Positions 29,306 to 37,942 of a stretch of 64,000 nt of DNA are shown piece by piece. The notes below the pieces were generated by a model. It was not told the origin of the DNA, did no database searches, and was given only the letters and a program-made list of their open reading frames with translations. The position numbers were made by a program, and so were the translations under genes. Each line of letters opens with the position of its first letter. Position 1 is the first letter of the stretch. The stretch is taken from contig NZ_CP036343.1 of NCBI RefSeq assembly GCF_007746795.1, positions 5,741,357 to 5,805,356 of the forward strand, given 5' to 3'. This stretch comes from Gimesia algae (lineage in GTDB: Bacteria > Planctomycetota > Planctomycetia > Planctomycetales > Planctomycetaceae).

Positions 29306-30463
29306 TCATTCCTGACGGGTAGGCTGTGGTATTTTTGAGCGATCGGTCAAGGTTTCCCGAGCTCCTAACAGTTCGTGTAATTCCGTATGACGACTGTAGA
29401 CTTCAAAATCGTTTGCTGAAAATCCAAAGTCATGCAGTGCGCCGGCTGTCCAGGTAGGCCAGGGAGACCAGTTGGCACGCGGAGAAGCAAGCACATCAAC
29501 GGGCAGCCAGATCATCCCAATCAAAGCGGCACTCAACACGAGACTGCAACATGCCTTCAGACCGGAAATTTCAAAAGGCCGAGTCATTTGATGATTTCTG
29601 GCTATCTGGGTTAACCGGCGGGCACGATGGGCGACGATGCTTTTCCCGCGACCGAATGCCAGTGGTGTTGGAGACTCATCCTGCTGCGCGGCCCCGTACT
29701 CAATAATAGTCAATAAGGTCCGCAGATACTGCGCAATTTCCTGAGGCGAATCGATGGCGGCTTCGTCGCAGGCAAATTCACGCGTGAGCGACGATTCCTG
29801 AGAGGCCCACCAGACCATCGGATGGAACCAGAAAATGGTTTCCACCAGACGCTGCAGGAATAACTGTAGTGGATGCCCCGTTTTCAGATGTTCCAGTTCA
29901 TGACGCAGGATAAAATTGATTTTCTGCGATTCAAATTCCAACAGGTATTCCGGTACCACGATATAAGGGCGATGAAACTGAGAACAGAATGGCGTTTTCA
30001 GGCGGTCGCTGGATAACAGTTTGACCTGGGATTTAATATTACTACTGGCATTCCCGTTCAAAACATCAAGATTCTCCGCAAAAGCGTACTGGTGTGGATC
30101 AACACTCCGGCAGGTTTTGAGAAACTGGTTCACCTGAAATGCCCGGTACATGAAAACCAGTAGTGACAGTGTTGCTCCTGTCAGCCAGATAAAAAACAGA
30201 ACGCGTCCTGCCTGCATTTCAAGATTGACGATCGTAGAAGCATTCTGAGAGTCGATCGAAGCCCAGGGCTGAAAGAATCGTGGATGGGGAAACAGCACCG
30301 CAACAACGATCAACATCAGCAGGACAACATAACAGACTGTCCAAAGACGACACTGCAGGCGTTCGCTGCTAACCAGCTTCCCCAGCCAGTGGGCGATAAT
30401 GATCACAACTGACACTTGCACCGAAAGAGAGACCGCCAGTTCCAGAAACTGCGTGGACGTCAT
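29306..30463 (-). CDS. M56-family metallopeptidase (BlaR1/MecR1-like membrane sensor)
   Basis: Four transmembrane helices (near residues 8-28, 40-58, 86-108 and 305-325) surround a cytoplasmic zinc protease domain with HELEH at residues 188-192 and the third ligand region STREFACDEAAI. There is no penicillin-binding sensor domain after the last helix, only a 60-residue tail, so the signal is unlikely to be beta-lactam. The start overlaps the BlaI-type repressor gene by four bases (ATGA). By analogy, signalling would activate the protease to remove the repressor. Confidence 0.9.
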   Translation of the reverse strand: MTSTQFLELAVSLSVQVSVVIIIAHWLGKLVSSERLQCRLWTVCYVVLLMLIVVAVLFPHPRFFQPWASIDSQNASTIVNLEMQAGRVLFFIWLTGATLSLLVFMYRAFQVNQFLKTCRSVDPHQYAFAENLDVLNGNASSNIKSQVKLLSSDRLKTPFCSQFHRPYIVVPEYLLEFESQKINFILRHELEHLKTGHPLQLFLQRLVETIFWFHPMVWWASQESSLTREFACDEAAIDSPQEIAQYLRTLLTIIEYGAAQQDESPTPLAFGRGKSIVAHRARRLTQIARNHQMTRPFEISGLKACCSLVLSAALIGMIWLPVDVLASPRANWSPWPTWTAGALHDFGFSANDFEVYSRHTELHELLGARETLTDRSKIPQPTRQE

Positions 30464-30834
30464 GCTTCCTTCTCCAGAGATTCGATGGCTTGTTTCAATT
30501 CTTCGATGTCTGATTGTGACATTGAATCTCCTTCGACCAGGCTGAGCACGAACGACTTGACGGAACCGCCAAACAGACGCTGCGTCAGATCGGCGGCCAT
30601 ACTGTTGCTGATCTGTTCCCGGGAAACAGCAGGTTCGTAAACATAGGCTCTCCCCTGTTTCTTTTTACGGAGCACGTCGCGCTGTTCATCCAGGATTTTC
30701 AGGGTAGTCATCACAGTCGTATACGCCAGGGGACGTTTCAGTGAATCCACGACATCCTGAACCGTTGCGCGGCCTTTTCGCCAGACAACATCCATCACTT
30801 CCAGTTCGCATTTGGTGAGATGAAGTTTGGGCAT
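30460..30834 (-). CDS. BlaI/MecI/CopY-family transcriptional repressor
   Basis: The 124-residue protein from the ATG at 30834 opens with KLTKCELEVMDVV type sequence (here LTKCELEVMDVVWRKG), the winged helix of BlaI, and includes LAYTTVMTTLKILDEQRDVL, the recognition helix. The C-terminal dimerisation helices follow. AAGGAAA precedes the start. It overlaps the M56 peptidase gene and forms the usual repressor/sensor pair. I could not identify a TACA-TGTA operator upstream, so the binding site and target genes are not known. Confidence 0.93.
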   Translation of the reverse strand: MPKLHLTKCELEVMDVVWRKGRATVQDVVDSLKRPLAYTTVMTTLKILDEQRDVLRKKKQGRAYVYEPAVSREQISNSMAADLTQRLFGGSVKSFVLSLVEGDSMSQSDIEELKQAIESLEKEA

Positions 30835-30930
30835 CACACATTTCCTTTCTTTCGATTGGACTTCAAACAAGTCATCATATTAGAAGTCAATCATAGCATT
30901 GGCGGTAATACGCTTCTTATATGAGCTTTT

Positions 30931-31866
30931 TTATTGCGCAACTCTGCGCGAAAGTTGCTGGTAGGTATTTGTATCGAGTGACTCTGAGAGCAGGCTGACG
31001 TGCCCGTCTCCCCAGAGGAAGTTGACGCCGCCGGGGTGACGGCTGGAAAATTCACATTCATCACAGAGTTTGCAGTTCGGGCTTGTCATGGCACTGCCAA
31101 CCAGGCGGCAGGCGGCATCCTCGCCGAGAGAATCTACTCCCAGCCAGGTAGAGGGAACCAGAGCCATCGTTCTCTCGCCGACAATAATCGTGTGGGTTAA
31201 CCCCCGTTGCAGATGATGGAATGAAACCGGCACTGATTCACAAAAGGTCCCGTCTCCAGCGGGAGCAGGAATACTGTCATCGGCTTCCAGGGTCCCGAAC
31301 ACGCCGACATAACTGGCTGTAGGCAGCTTGAGAATCGGAGTATGCGCAACAGACAATGCATGTTCTTCGTATAACATGAACGTCGGATCAATAATATCGG
31401 ACGGACACAGAAAATTGGCGATCACCGTTTCGCGGGCAGTCGTATTGGAAAAATGTGAGAGTACCTGATTGCGATCGACCTGTTCGTACATCGCCCGTTG
31501 TTCCAGGTAAGGAAGTAACGGAACAGACCAGCCATACGCCGAATGCTTCGTTCCTTCCCATTGCCAGCCGGCAGGCAGACAACGGTAACTGTCATGATAA
31601 GAGTGCAACGCCAGACCGATTTGTTTCAGTTGATTTTTGCATTGCAGTTGCCGGGCTGCTTCGCGGGCTGAGTTGACCGCTGGCAGAATCAGGCTGACCA
31701 GAGTCGTAATAATTCCAAAGGTGACCAGTAATTCGAGAACCGTAAACCCTGTGCGGCTGCCTGTCTTATGTCTGCGTGTGCGCACACAGAGCAGCAATTC
31801 CCTGCCTTGCCTGCGGAGGGACTGATGTAGCACACAGTTCCTCAAGCCTATCGGTCCCTGATACAT
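30931..31866 (-). CDS. DUF1559 domain protein with pseudopilin-like N-terminus
   Basis: A long basic leader of 38 residues precedes GFTVLELLVTFGIITTLVSL, the prepilin cleavage and helix motif, then ILPAVNSAREAARQLQCKNQ of DUF1559 and the ending SRHPGGVNFLWGDGHVSLLSES. It diverges more than its paralogues, with TFGIITTL in the helix. AAAGGA lies seven bases before the ATG. Its frame is intact to the conserved end. It is divergent from the next DUF1559 gene at 32298. Confidence 0.9.
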   Translation of the reverse strand: MYQGPIGLRNCVLHQSLRRQGRELLLCVRTRRHKTGSRTGFTVLELLVTFGIITTLVSLILPAVNSAREAARQLQCKNQLKQIGLALHSYHDSYRCLPAGWQWEGTKHSAYGWSVPLLPYLEQRAMYEQVDRNQVLSHFSNTTARETVIANFLCPSDIIDPTFMLYEEHALSVAHTPILKLPTASYVGVFGTLEADDSIPAPAGDGTFCESVPVSFHHLQRGLTHTIIVGERTMALVPSTWLGVDSLGEDAACRLVGSAMTSPNCKLCDECEFSSRHPGGVNFLWGDGHVSLLSESLDTNTYQQLSRRVAQ

Positions 31867-32297
31867 GAGTCAAAATCCTTTTCTGTCGAGCGATTTCACT
31901 CGGAAGACGCTTTTTACTAATTATTTAGTTTTTTGTCAAGTACTGATTTTCAGACTGTTAATTTGACAACAGTTTCCAGGTCCTGAAGATTTCGAAAATC
32001 GGGAACAATACATCGTCAAACCAATCGCTTTTATGAAATCCCCCCTGACTCAGAATATTGAAAATCCAGGGCTGATTCTCTTCCGTGGAAATTGTGAAGC
32101 CATTTTCAAACAAGTATTCATTGATCGCTCATGATGTATTAACAATTGATCGGTAGAGTACCCGCAACACACAGGAAAGGGACTTAGTTCCCTGTTCCTG
32201 ATTAAGGTCAGTCAAGACCCACACCGGCATTACCCCGCCTGCGAAAACTGAAACGCTCACTTACATTTTATTTTTTTCACATTCAGGAGAACGGAAA
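31867..32297. other. Intergenic region between divergent DUF1559 genes
   Basis: Contains a 56-codon coding remnant on the minus strand (31958-32128, listed separately), a small inverted repeat AGGGAC-TTA-GTTCCCT near 32176-32192, and the promoters of both flanking genes. No complete gene is supported. Confidence 0.45.
31958..32128 (-). pseudogene. Possible gene fragment, C-terminal remnant
   Basis: A stop-bounded minus-strand frame of 56 codons without a start reads like natural protein: it has balanced composition, with stretches such as INEYLFENGFTISTEENQPW and SDWFDDVLFPIFEIFRTWK before the stop at 31958. There is no homologue I can name. The absence of a start and of an upstream continuation suggests the end of a decayed gene. 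Confidence 0.35.
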
Positions 32298-33280
32298 ATG
32301 AAGACGTTACGTCTATTTTCTCCGAAGACTACCGGTACGTCCCCACGTCCCTCACACAATCGAAACGGATTTACTTTAATTGAGCTGCTGGTCGTGATTG
32401 CGATTATTGCAATTCTGATCGCGCTACTGCTGCCTGCTGTTCAACAGGCCCGCGAAGCAGCCCGCCGCACCCAGTGCAAGAACAATCTCAAGCAGATTGG
32501 CCTGGCTTTTCACAACTTCCACGACGTTCATGATCAACTTCCCAATGGTGCCCGCGACGGCGCAGGCACTTCGTTTGCCTGCTGTAACGCGACTGAACGG
32601 GAAGGCTGGAGCTGGCTCTATCATATTCTGCCTTACATGGAACAATCCAACGTGTATGACCTGGGTACCGATGACGATCCGGGGGCCACGTATCACCTCG
32701 TTGGTCGCAAAGGAATTAAAGCCTACTACTGTCCTTCACGCCGCGGTCCAAAATCTTACAGCGGCTACTATCGCAGTGATTATGCCGGCAACGGTGGTCA
32801 GCGTTCAGGGGGAATTACCAGTTCCGTCAGTACGGGAAAACGGGGCGTTGTTGTCCAGACCACCACACGCCAAATTCGCATCAACGATATTCAGGATGGT
32901 GCTTCCAATACAATCATGGTCGCAGAGAAAGCATTGCACCCGGATCGCCATGGTGCAGATGGCGGTGATAATGAACCCTGGAATAACGCGGGCTGGGATG
33001 AATGTGTCATCCGCCACGGAGCCGGGATCACCAGTGCCGGCGTTGAATATGGCCTGACTCCCCTGCCCGATGTGAAGGCGCCCACCAACACCGTCGCTGT
33101 GGTTGACAAAGGGGGCGTCAGCTGGACCAACTGGCATCCCTTCTTCGGTTCCGCCATGATGGTGGGATGAATGCCTGCCTGGCTGATGGTTCCGTGAGAT
33201 TGATCAGCTACAACATTGACCAGGAGGTCATGCGTCGGGTTAGCCTGACTGACGACCGTGAACCACTCGAGAATTTTTAA
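32298..33280 (+). pseudogene. DUF1559 pseudopilin-like protein gene with a one-base frameshift near its end
   Basis: The first 290 codons are a normal DUF1559 protein: leader, [40 protein letters not shown] and the beta-rich body. The frame then runs into a stop at 33168-33170 after FFGSAMMVG. In the next frame the exact family ending continues: [20 protein letters not shown], then IDQEVMRRV and a stop at 33278-33280. Restoring one C in the CC at 33154-33155 rejoins the two. The product as read would lack the last 42 conserved residues. It may be a genuine lesion or an assembly error. AGGAGA precedes the ATG. Confidence 0.88.
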
Positions 33281-33320
33281 GCAAGCTGAATGGCCTGCTC
33301 TCTTTTGAAATCGTGAGCAC

Positions 33321-33365
33321 GCAGGGCATCTGCCGTCTTCCCCCCGGAGACGAATGATGCCCTGC
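33321..33365. other. Long intergenic hairpin
   Basis: GCAGGGCATC (33321-33330) pairs perfectly with GATGCCCTGC (33356-33365); inside, CGTCT and AGACG pair around a C-rich loop. No U-tract follows on either strand. It lies between the frameshifted DUF1559 gene and the small lipoprotein gene, and may be an RNA-stability or partial-termination element. Confidence 0.6.
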
Positions 33366-33434
33366 TGTTAACGAAGATTATCCCGACGCGCTGATTACAA
33401 TATAAATCCTATTAATCGTTAAAGAGGTTTACCT

Positions 33435-33629
33435 GTGAAACTGCTGTCTTGTATTTTGATATTAACTGTATGCTGTCTGCTCTCTGCCTGTGGGGGTAGT
33501 GAAGATGAATTGGATTCCGGCGAGATCACTCCCGATGTGAAAGCGCAGATGGAGAAAGAAAAACAGGAAGTGTTCGAATCGGAATCAGCGCATCGTGAGC
33601 AGATGCAACAGGAGGCGAAAGGGAAATAA
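33435..33629 (+). CDS. Small lipoprotein
   Basis: A 64-residue product with lipoprotein signal LLSCILILTVCCLLSACGG (lipobox LSAC) and an acidic, charged tail. It starts at a GTG with GAGGT eight bases upstream. Small lipoproteins of this kind commonly follow DUF1559 genes in planctomycetes, and this one lies 154 bases after one in the same direction. No function is known. Confidence 0.8.
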   Translation: MKLLSCILILTVCCLLSACGGSEDELDSGEITPDVKAQMEKEKQEVFESESAHREQMQQEAKGK

Positions 33630-33658
33630 GCAGATCCTGGACCGTACTCACGCGTCGT

Positions 33659-34183
33659 TTATACTGTTTTCACAGTATTCGATGAATTGAAGTATCGTCC
33701 AGTCTCCCTCCCAGGCAAGAGAAATTGATTCGCCGGGTACATGGAGATTCCATTTTTTTGAATTTCCAGTCTCACGATCAATGGAGTTAAATCGTCGAAC
33801 GGTCCCCAGAACAGGGGGCCGAACGGGTCTTGCGGATGCAGGGGAGGTGGAGCTTCAAGCGGCTTTTCCAGGCCGATTGCTTCTGAAATGATGAGCGCGA
33901 TCTGTTGCTTTTCAGGTGTATTGAACCAGTTATTTTTCATTACCCAGTTATCAATCTGCCCGCGTGCTTCGAGCTGATCCACAATCTCTTTCTCAACAAT
34001 TGCTAATTCCTGCGATTCATGACTACTTTTGTGAAACCTTGCTAGCAGCCCAGCCAATATCCATCCAACCAAAGGAATGTGTTTGAATCTGTTCTCCCAG
34101 CACCCTGGTGGAGGAGGTGGCGACACAACAGGTGGCCAGACCTGAGTTAATTTGACTGGAGGGTAATCTGATCCGATCAGCAT
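33659..34183 (-). CDS. Hypothetical protein with a short hydrophobic segment
   Basis: I do not recognise the family. The 174-residue product has a proline run near residues 18-26, a hydrophobic segment (IPLVGWILAGLLARF) that may be a membrane helix, a helical middle part and a proline-rich stretch (EAPPPLHPQDPFGPLFWGPF). It has no strong ribosome-binding site. It lies 25 bases after the stop of the TPR-like gene in the same direction, so it may be the second gene of that operon. Confidence 0.6.
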   Translation of the reverse strand: MLIGSDYPPVKLTQVWPPVVSPPPPPGCWENRFKHIPLVGWILAGLLARFHKSSHESQELAIVEKEIVDQLEARGQIDNWVMKNNWFNTPEKQQIALIISEAIGLEKPLEAPPPLHPQDPFGPLFWGPFDDLTPLIVRLEIQKNGISMYPANQFLLPGRETGRYFNSSNTVKTV

Positions 34184-34208
34184 GATTAAGAATTCAGTTC
34201 CATTAATT

Positions 34209-35330
34209 TTATTTCCTCATTGCATCCACATAGCGGTCCATAATCAGATCGCAGTCCAGTGCCTGCAGACGAGGCAGTGAGAGCTGGTAGAGTTGTTCGG
34301 CTTCTTCATTTTCTTCAAGTTCTGCCAGGGTGACCGCCAGGTAGGCACGGTTCAAATCGACAATCTGCTGTAGCAGCGCCTGACTGGTAGCGAGGGGAAC
34401 CAGTTGGGTTTCGCATTGACGAAACAGGGCTTCTGCCGCCCGGTAATTGCGAAAATTCAGTTCGAGCACGCCTTTGAAATACTTAAGTAACAAGGCCACC
34501 AGATCATTCAGATGCATCTCTTCCGCTTCCGCAATCAACTCGGCCGCCAGGGGACTGTCCCGGTTGGTTTTCGTCAGGGCATACGCGTAATCAATGATGA
34601 CCGTCGGGTTATCGGGAGCTTCCTCATAAGCCAGGCGCATGCATTCTATGACGTTGTCATAATCTCCGGTCACCTCATACAGTTCCGACAGGCGTCCCAG
34701 ATACATCCAGTGGGGCACATCTTCTGATTCTTCGTAGGGTTCCATCAGATCCAGTGCTTCATCGAATCGATCCAGCGCCGCCAGCGCGACGGCGGCACGC
34801 GCCGCGAGTTCGAAGTCGGGAATTTTGCCGCGCAGACGATGAACCTGATCTAGAACTTCTTCCCAGTTTCCCCAGGAAAACGCGTGCATCAGTCTGTCAT
34901 ATTTGCGACCGAGCGAATAATAGGCATTCCAGAAACAGATGGGAATCGGCAGCAGAAGAAACCCGAGCATGATATAATCAGACTCATCCGGCCCGGAAAC
35001 CTGATCCCAGCGATAGACGGCAATTCCCAGTAGTACAGGAATCACCCAGCGCAACTGCCAGTAACTTTTCCGCAGATAAAACAGGAACAGCTGAAAGTTG
35101 GTCAGGTACTGCAGCTTGACCATATCAGCGGCCGTCAGATTTTCTTCCACTTGCGGTTGCGGACCGAACAGATCGGTGGTGACAGCGTAAGCATCGTCAC
35201 TATGCAGAACAATTTCCGTCAGCCCCTGCTCTTCAAACTCGCGAACGGCGTTCTGAGAATTATCCGCCTCGACCCGCCGCGTTTCCCGCTTGCCGTTTTC
35301 ATTGGTTCCACTGATTAAAAACACCGGCAT
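34209..35330 (-). CDS. Membrane protein with TPR-like repeats
   Basis: The N-terminal domain (PVFLISGTNENGKRETRRVE) is a small alpha/beta module, followed near residue 85-145 by two transmembrane helices (WVIPVLLGIAVYRW; YIMLGFLLLPIPICFWNAYY). The rest is helical with TPR-like pairs (AALDRFDEALDLMEPYEES; EVTGDYDNVIECMRLAYEEA). It probably acts as a protein-interaction scaffold at the membrane; no specific function is known. I start at the ATG at 35330, which has GGGAG upstream; the in-frame extension to 35486 is unlike the family part. Confidence 0.78.
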   Translation of the reverse strand: MPVFLISGTNENGKRETRRVEADNSQNAVREFEEQGLTEIVLHSDDAYAVTTDLFGPQPQVEENLTAADMVKLQYLTNFQLFLFYLRKSYWQLRWVIPVLLGIAVYRWDQVSGPDESDYIMLGFLLLPIPICFWNAYYSLGRKYDRLMHAFSWGNWEEVLDQVHRLRGKIPDFELAARAAVALAALDRFDEALDLMEPYEESEDVPHWMYLGRLSELYEVTGDYDNVIECMRLAYEEAPDNPTVIIDYAYALTKTNRDSPLAAELIAEAEEMHLNDLVALLLKYFKGVLELNFRNYRAAEALFRQCETQLVPLATSQALLQQIVDLNRAYLAVTLAELEENEEAEQLYQLSLPRLQALDCDLIMDRYVDAMRK

Positions 35331-35538
35331 GGCAGATTTTCTCCCTTTCAATCCTGATGATTTGCTGATTGAATCCAGCAGTGCTCTATTGACAGACAAG
35401 CACACGAGAGCGGACTGGCAGCCGGTTACATCATGAACGATTGAGACTCTTATTCCTACCTTGGAATTCAAAATTTCATACGGCACTGAAAATCCATGTT
35501 GCCCGGATCAGAACTCACTTCCAGAGATTGATTGTGAC

Positions 35539-35577
35539 GTAAAAAAACGCATCGCCGATTAAAAATCAGGATGCGTT
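35539..35577 (-). terminator. Rho-independent terminator of the UspA gene
   Basis: On the minus strand AACGCATC pairs with GATGCGTT across a 16-base loop and is followed by seven T. It is 26 bases after the stop of the universal stress protein gene. Confidence 0.88.
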
Positions 35578-35602
35578 GAATGTCAGCTGAATACAGTCGT
35601 GA

Positions 35603-36553
35603 TTACTCAGGCACGACGGGTGAAACAAAGTCGGCAGGTTTGAAAGTCAGAACCGAACAGTGAACTTTTTCCAGCATGCGTTCTGCGGTGTTGCCGATGA
35701 AAAATCCACTGAGCCCCGATCGTGCCAGGGTTCCCATGGCGAGTAGATTGACTTTATTTTCGGCGATGAATGCAGGAATCGCCTCTTCGGGTGAACCATC
35801 CAGCACATGCACCTGCACGCCGTAAGAAAGTGTGCGAAAATCGGTCTGGGCCAGTTGCTCATTCAATTCGTTTTTCACTTCTTCCTGAATATCTTCAGAG
35901 CATTTCTTAAGAGTCTGTTCGTTGATACCCAGCCCTTTGAGACGTTCATCAAGCCTCGTATCAATGGCGTGAACCAGATGTATTTTCATATCAGCCACCT
36001 GGGCAGCATTGACGATGAAATTCAGGATGTCGCTGCTGACTTCGCTCATATCGCTGGCGACGACGATCTCTGGAACATCGGGTTCTTCATCAACCTTCAC
36101 AGCATAAACCGGACAGGGGCACTGACGGAACAGGTTCATGACCGTGCCACCAAACAGACGACCGGTAAATCCGTGTGGTCGCGTACCCACCAGGACCATA
36201 TCATGGTTGTTTTTGATGACTTCCAGAATAATTTCGCGCCAGGGGGGACCCAGGGCCACTTTAGAAGAACTGTCAACGCCCTGCTCTTTTGCCTGTTCAA
36301 TCAGAGTCTGCATCACAGCAATCGCTTCATCCGTTACATTTTTATGCAGGTGATCCCTATCTTCCTGAATCAGATGTTTGGTATGTGCTGACAGATCAAT
36401 GGCGGCGAAGAATTCCAGTTTTGCATTGAACATCCTGGCGACCCAGATCGCACGTTCGACAGCTTCTGCGGTCTGCTCATTCAGATCGGAAGCGACGAGC
36501 CGATCAGCGTGGGTCAGATCGACGCCGACAAGAATTGAATTGATTGATTGCAT
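35603..36553 (-). CDS. Universal stress protein with two UspA domains
   Basis: Two UspA domains of about 150 residues in tandem. Domain 1 starts NSILVGVDLTHADRLVASDL and ends with the nucleotide-binding G-2x-G-9x-G type motif GTRPHGFTGRLFGGTVMNLF; domain 2 starts IVVASDMSEVSSDILNFIVN and ends GTLARSGLSGFFIGNTAERM. Both ATP-loop motifs look intact. I start at the ATG at 36553. A copy of the 73-bp dispersed repeat lies 200 bases upstream and might influence expression. Confidence 0.92.
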   Translation of the reverse strand: MQSINSILVGVDLTHADRLVASDLNEQTAEAVERAIWVARMFNAKLEFFAAIDLSAHTKHLIQEDRDHLHKNVTDEAIAVMQTLIEQAKEQGVDSSSKVALGPPWREIILEVIKNNHDMVLVGTRPHGFTGRLFGGTVMNLFRQCPCPVYAVKVDEEPDVPEIVVASDMSEVSSDILNFIVNAAQVADMKIHLVHAIDTRLDERLKGLGINEQTLKKCSEDIQEEVKNELNEQLAQTDFRTLSYGVQVHVLDGSPEEAIPAFIAENKVNLLAMGTLARSGLSGFFIGNTAERMLEKVHCSVLTFKPADFVSPVVPE

Positions 36554-36917
36554 GGTTTTATCTCTTGATGCTTGCGATACATAATTCGGTACTCTTAAAA
36601 CCATTATGACAAAAGTGAGACGCTGTTCCTAGCCTGAATTCGGGTTTCTCGAAACAGGTTCTGCATGCACACTTAATAATATACCAGAAAGATACCTGAC
36701 GATCGCAGCGGGACAGAAAGATAAATCGGGCATCCCTTCCAGAGCGTAACACATTTAACCATAGCGTGCCACAATCTATTATACTCGGTCCAAATGGCCC
36801 TGGAGACGCTACTGTAAAACTGAATAGAGTCTAACTTTCGATTTGGAAGTATGAGTTATACAGATAACAAGACGCGATTTGCAATCGCTGAAGACTGTGG
36901 ATCAATTTCACAGCCGT
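36554..36917. other. Intergenic region upstream of the UspA gene
   Basis: About 360 bases with no supported gene. It contains the promoter region of the UspA gene and copy 2 of the dispersed repeat (36750-36822). The short frames present have no recognisable product. Confidence 0.45.
36750..36822 (-). repeat. 73-bp dispersed intergenic repeat, copy 2
   Basis: On the minus strand the sequence begins CAGTTTTACAGTAGCGTCTC and runs through GGACCGAGTATAATAGATTG, matching 8125-8197 with four mismatches. The inverted-repeat ends are TAGCGT and ACGCTA here. It is oriented toward the UspA gene. Confidence 0.8.
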
Positions 36918-37766
36918 TTATTGTTTGGGCTTTTGCATCAGTACGATAAACTCATGGACTTTATTCACGCGAAAAACGGAGGGATATCCGAGAGGCCTGA
37001 GATTATTATATTCGGCCTGGCGATTCCAGATGATCAGATCGTCGTAGAGAAAACCAATCTCCTGCAGACGGGTAGCAAGGTCACTGTGAAAGGGAAAAAA
37101 CTGGCTGCGTTTACGCAGGTCCATGACGATGGCACAGCAGTAGGCACCAGGTTTCAACGCCGTTAAAACCTGGGAAAAAACACGGTTTAATTCATCGAGA
37201 AACGCATTGTAGTCTTCGATGACCCCGAGATCCTGATCATGGTTCCCATAATGACGGACCGCCTTGTGGTCTGCTGAACGTCGCTGGTTCAAGACATTCC
37301 AGTAAGGAGGTGAGGTAATACATAAGTCGACGCTTTCCGGTGAAACGTGTTCTTCTAAATTGAGTGCAGAACCATGTATAATGCGTGACTTACATTCAGT
37401 CTGGTCGTCGGCTTCGAGATGAAGCGCCGTGAGACGTTGCCGGGCCACTTCCGCATAATCTTCTGACAGTTCCAGTCCGATCCCGGTTTTACCCATTTTT
37501 TCCGCGGTGAAAATTGTACTGCCCGATCCAGCAAATGGATCGAGGATCACCTCCCCCTGTAAGGGGAGAAACGTCTCGATGAGTCGTTCGACCAGCATTT
37601 CGGGGAAAATCGCGGGATGCTTGAGCCGGACTTCCTCAAGCGACTTGCGAATGTCACTCCAGACACTGATCGAATTCTGGATCCAGCGTTTGCCGTCCAG
37701 CGCATTATAGGGTGGAGGCAGCCGCCTGGTGCGTTTCTTTTTGGCTGGTTCATCAGAAGTCGACAC
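36918..37766 (-). CDS. Orphan site-specific DNA methyltransferase (SPPY type, N4-cytosine or N6-adenine)
   Basis: SAM-binding motif I DPFAGSGST (residues 76-84) precedes the catalytic motif TSPPYW (151-156). This order (I before IV) is the gamma-type arrangement rather than the beta-type in which DPPY comes first. The part before motif I (HPAIFPEMLVERLIETFLP) is motif X-like. The SPPY form is typical of N4-cytosine enzymes, but N6-adenine activity cannot be excluded. It starts at a GTG. At 282 residues there is little space for a target-recognition domain. No restriction gene lies next to it, so it looks like an orphan regulator or a leftover of a restriction system. Confidence 0.88.
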   Translation of the reverse strand: MSTSDEPAKKKRTRRLPPPYNALDGKRWIQNSISVWSDIRKSLEEVRLKHPAIFPEMLVERLIETFLPLQGEVILDPFAGSGSTIFTAEKMGKTGIGLELSEDYAEVARQRLTALHLEADDQTECKSRIIHGSALNLEEHVSPESVDLCITSPPYWNVLNQRRSADHKAVRHYGNHDQDLGVIEDYNAFLDELNRVFSQVLTALKPGAYCCAIVMDLRKRSQFFPFHSDLATRLQEIGFLYDDLIIWNRQAEYNNLRPLGYPSVFRVNKVHEFIVLMQKPKQ

Positions 37767-37942
37767 GCCGAACTGGGTCCCCTGTGAAAACAGTGACAGT
37801 GATTACGAATTTATGATGTTCCTTGTGGTCCATCAATCCAGTAATGACAGATGGTCAATGTCAGGCGCACACGCGAACGAGCGTGCGGACGATTTCGGCC
37901 AACGTGGCATTCCAGGTCTGATAAGACACCAGCGTACTCAAT

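Noticed and set aside
30870-30930. BlaI operator upstream of the repressor gene
   Set aside because: Only a loose direct repeat (GACTTCTAAT / GATGACTTG) is present; no TACA-TGTA dyad could be found.
36558-36752. Short frame extending the UspA region upstream
   Set aside because: It overlaps the promoter region and the end of the dispersed repeat and shows no protein-like pattern.
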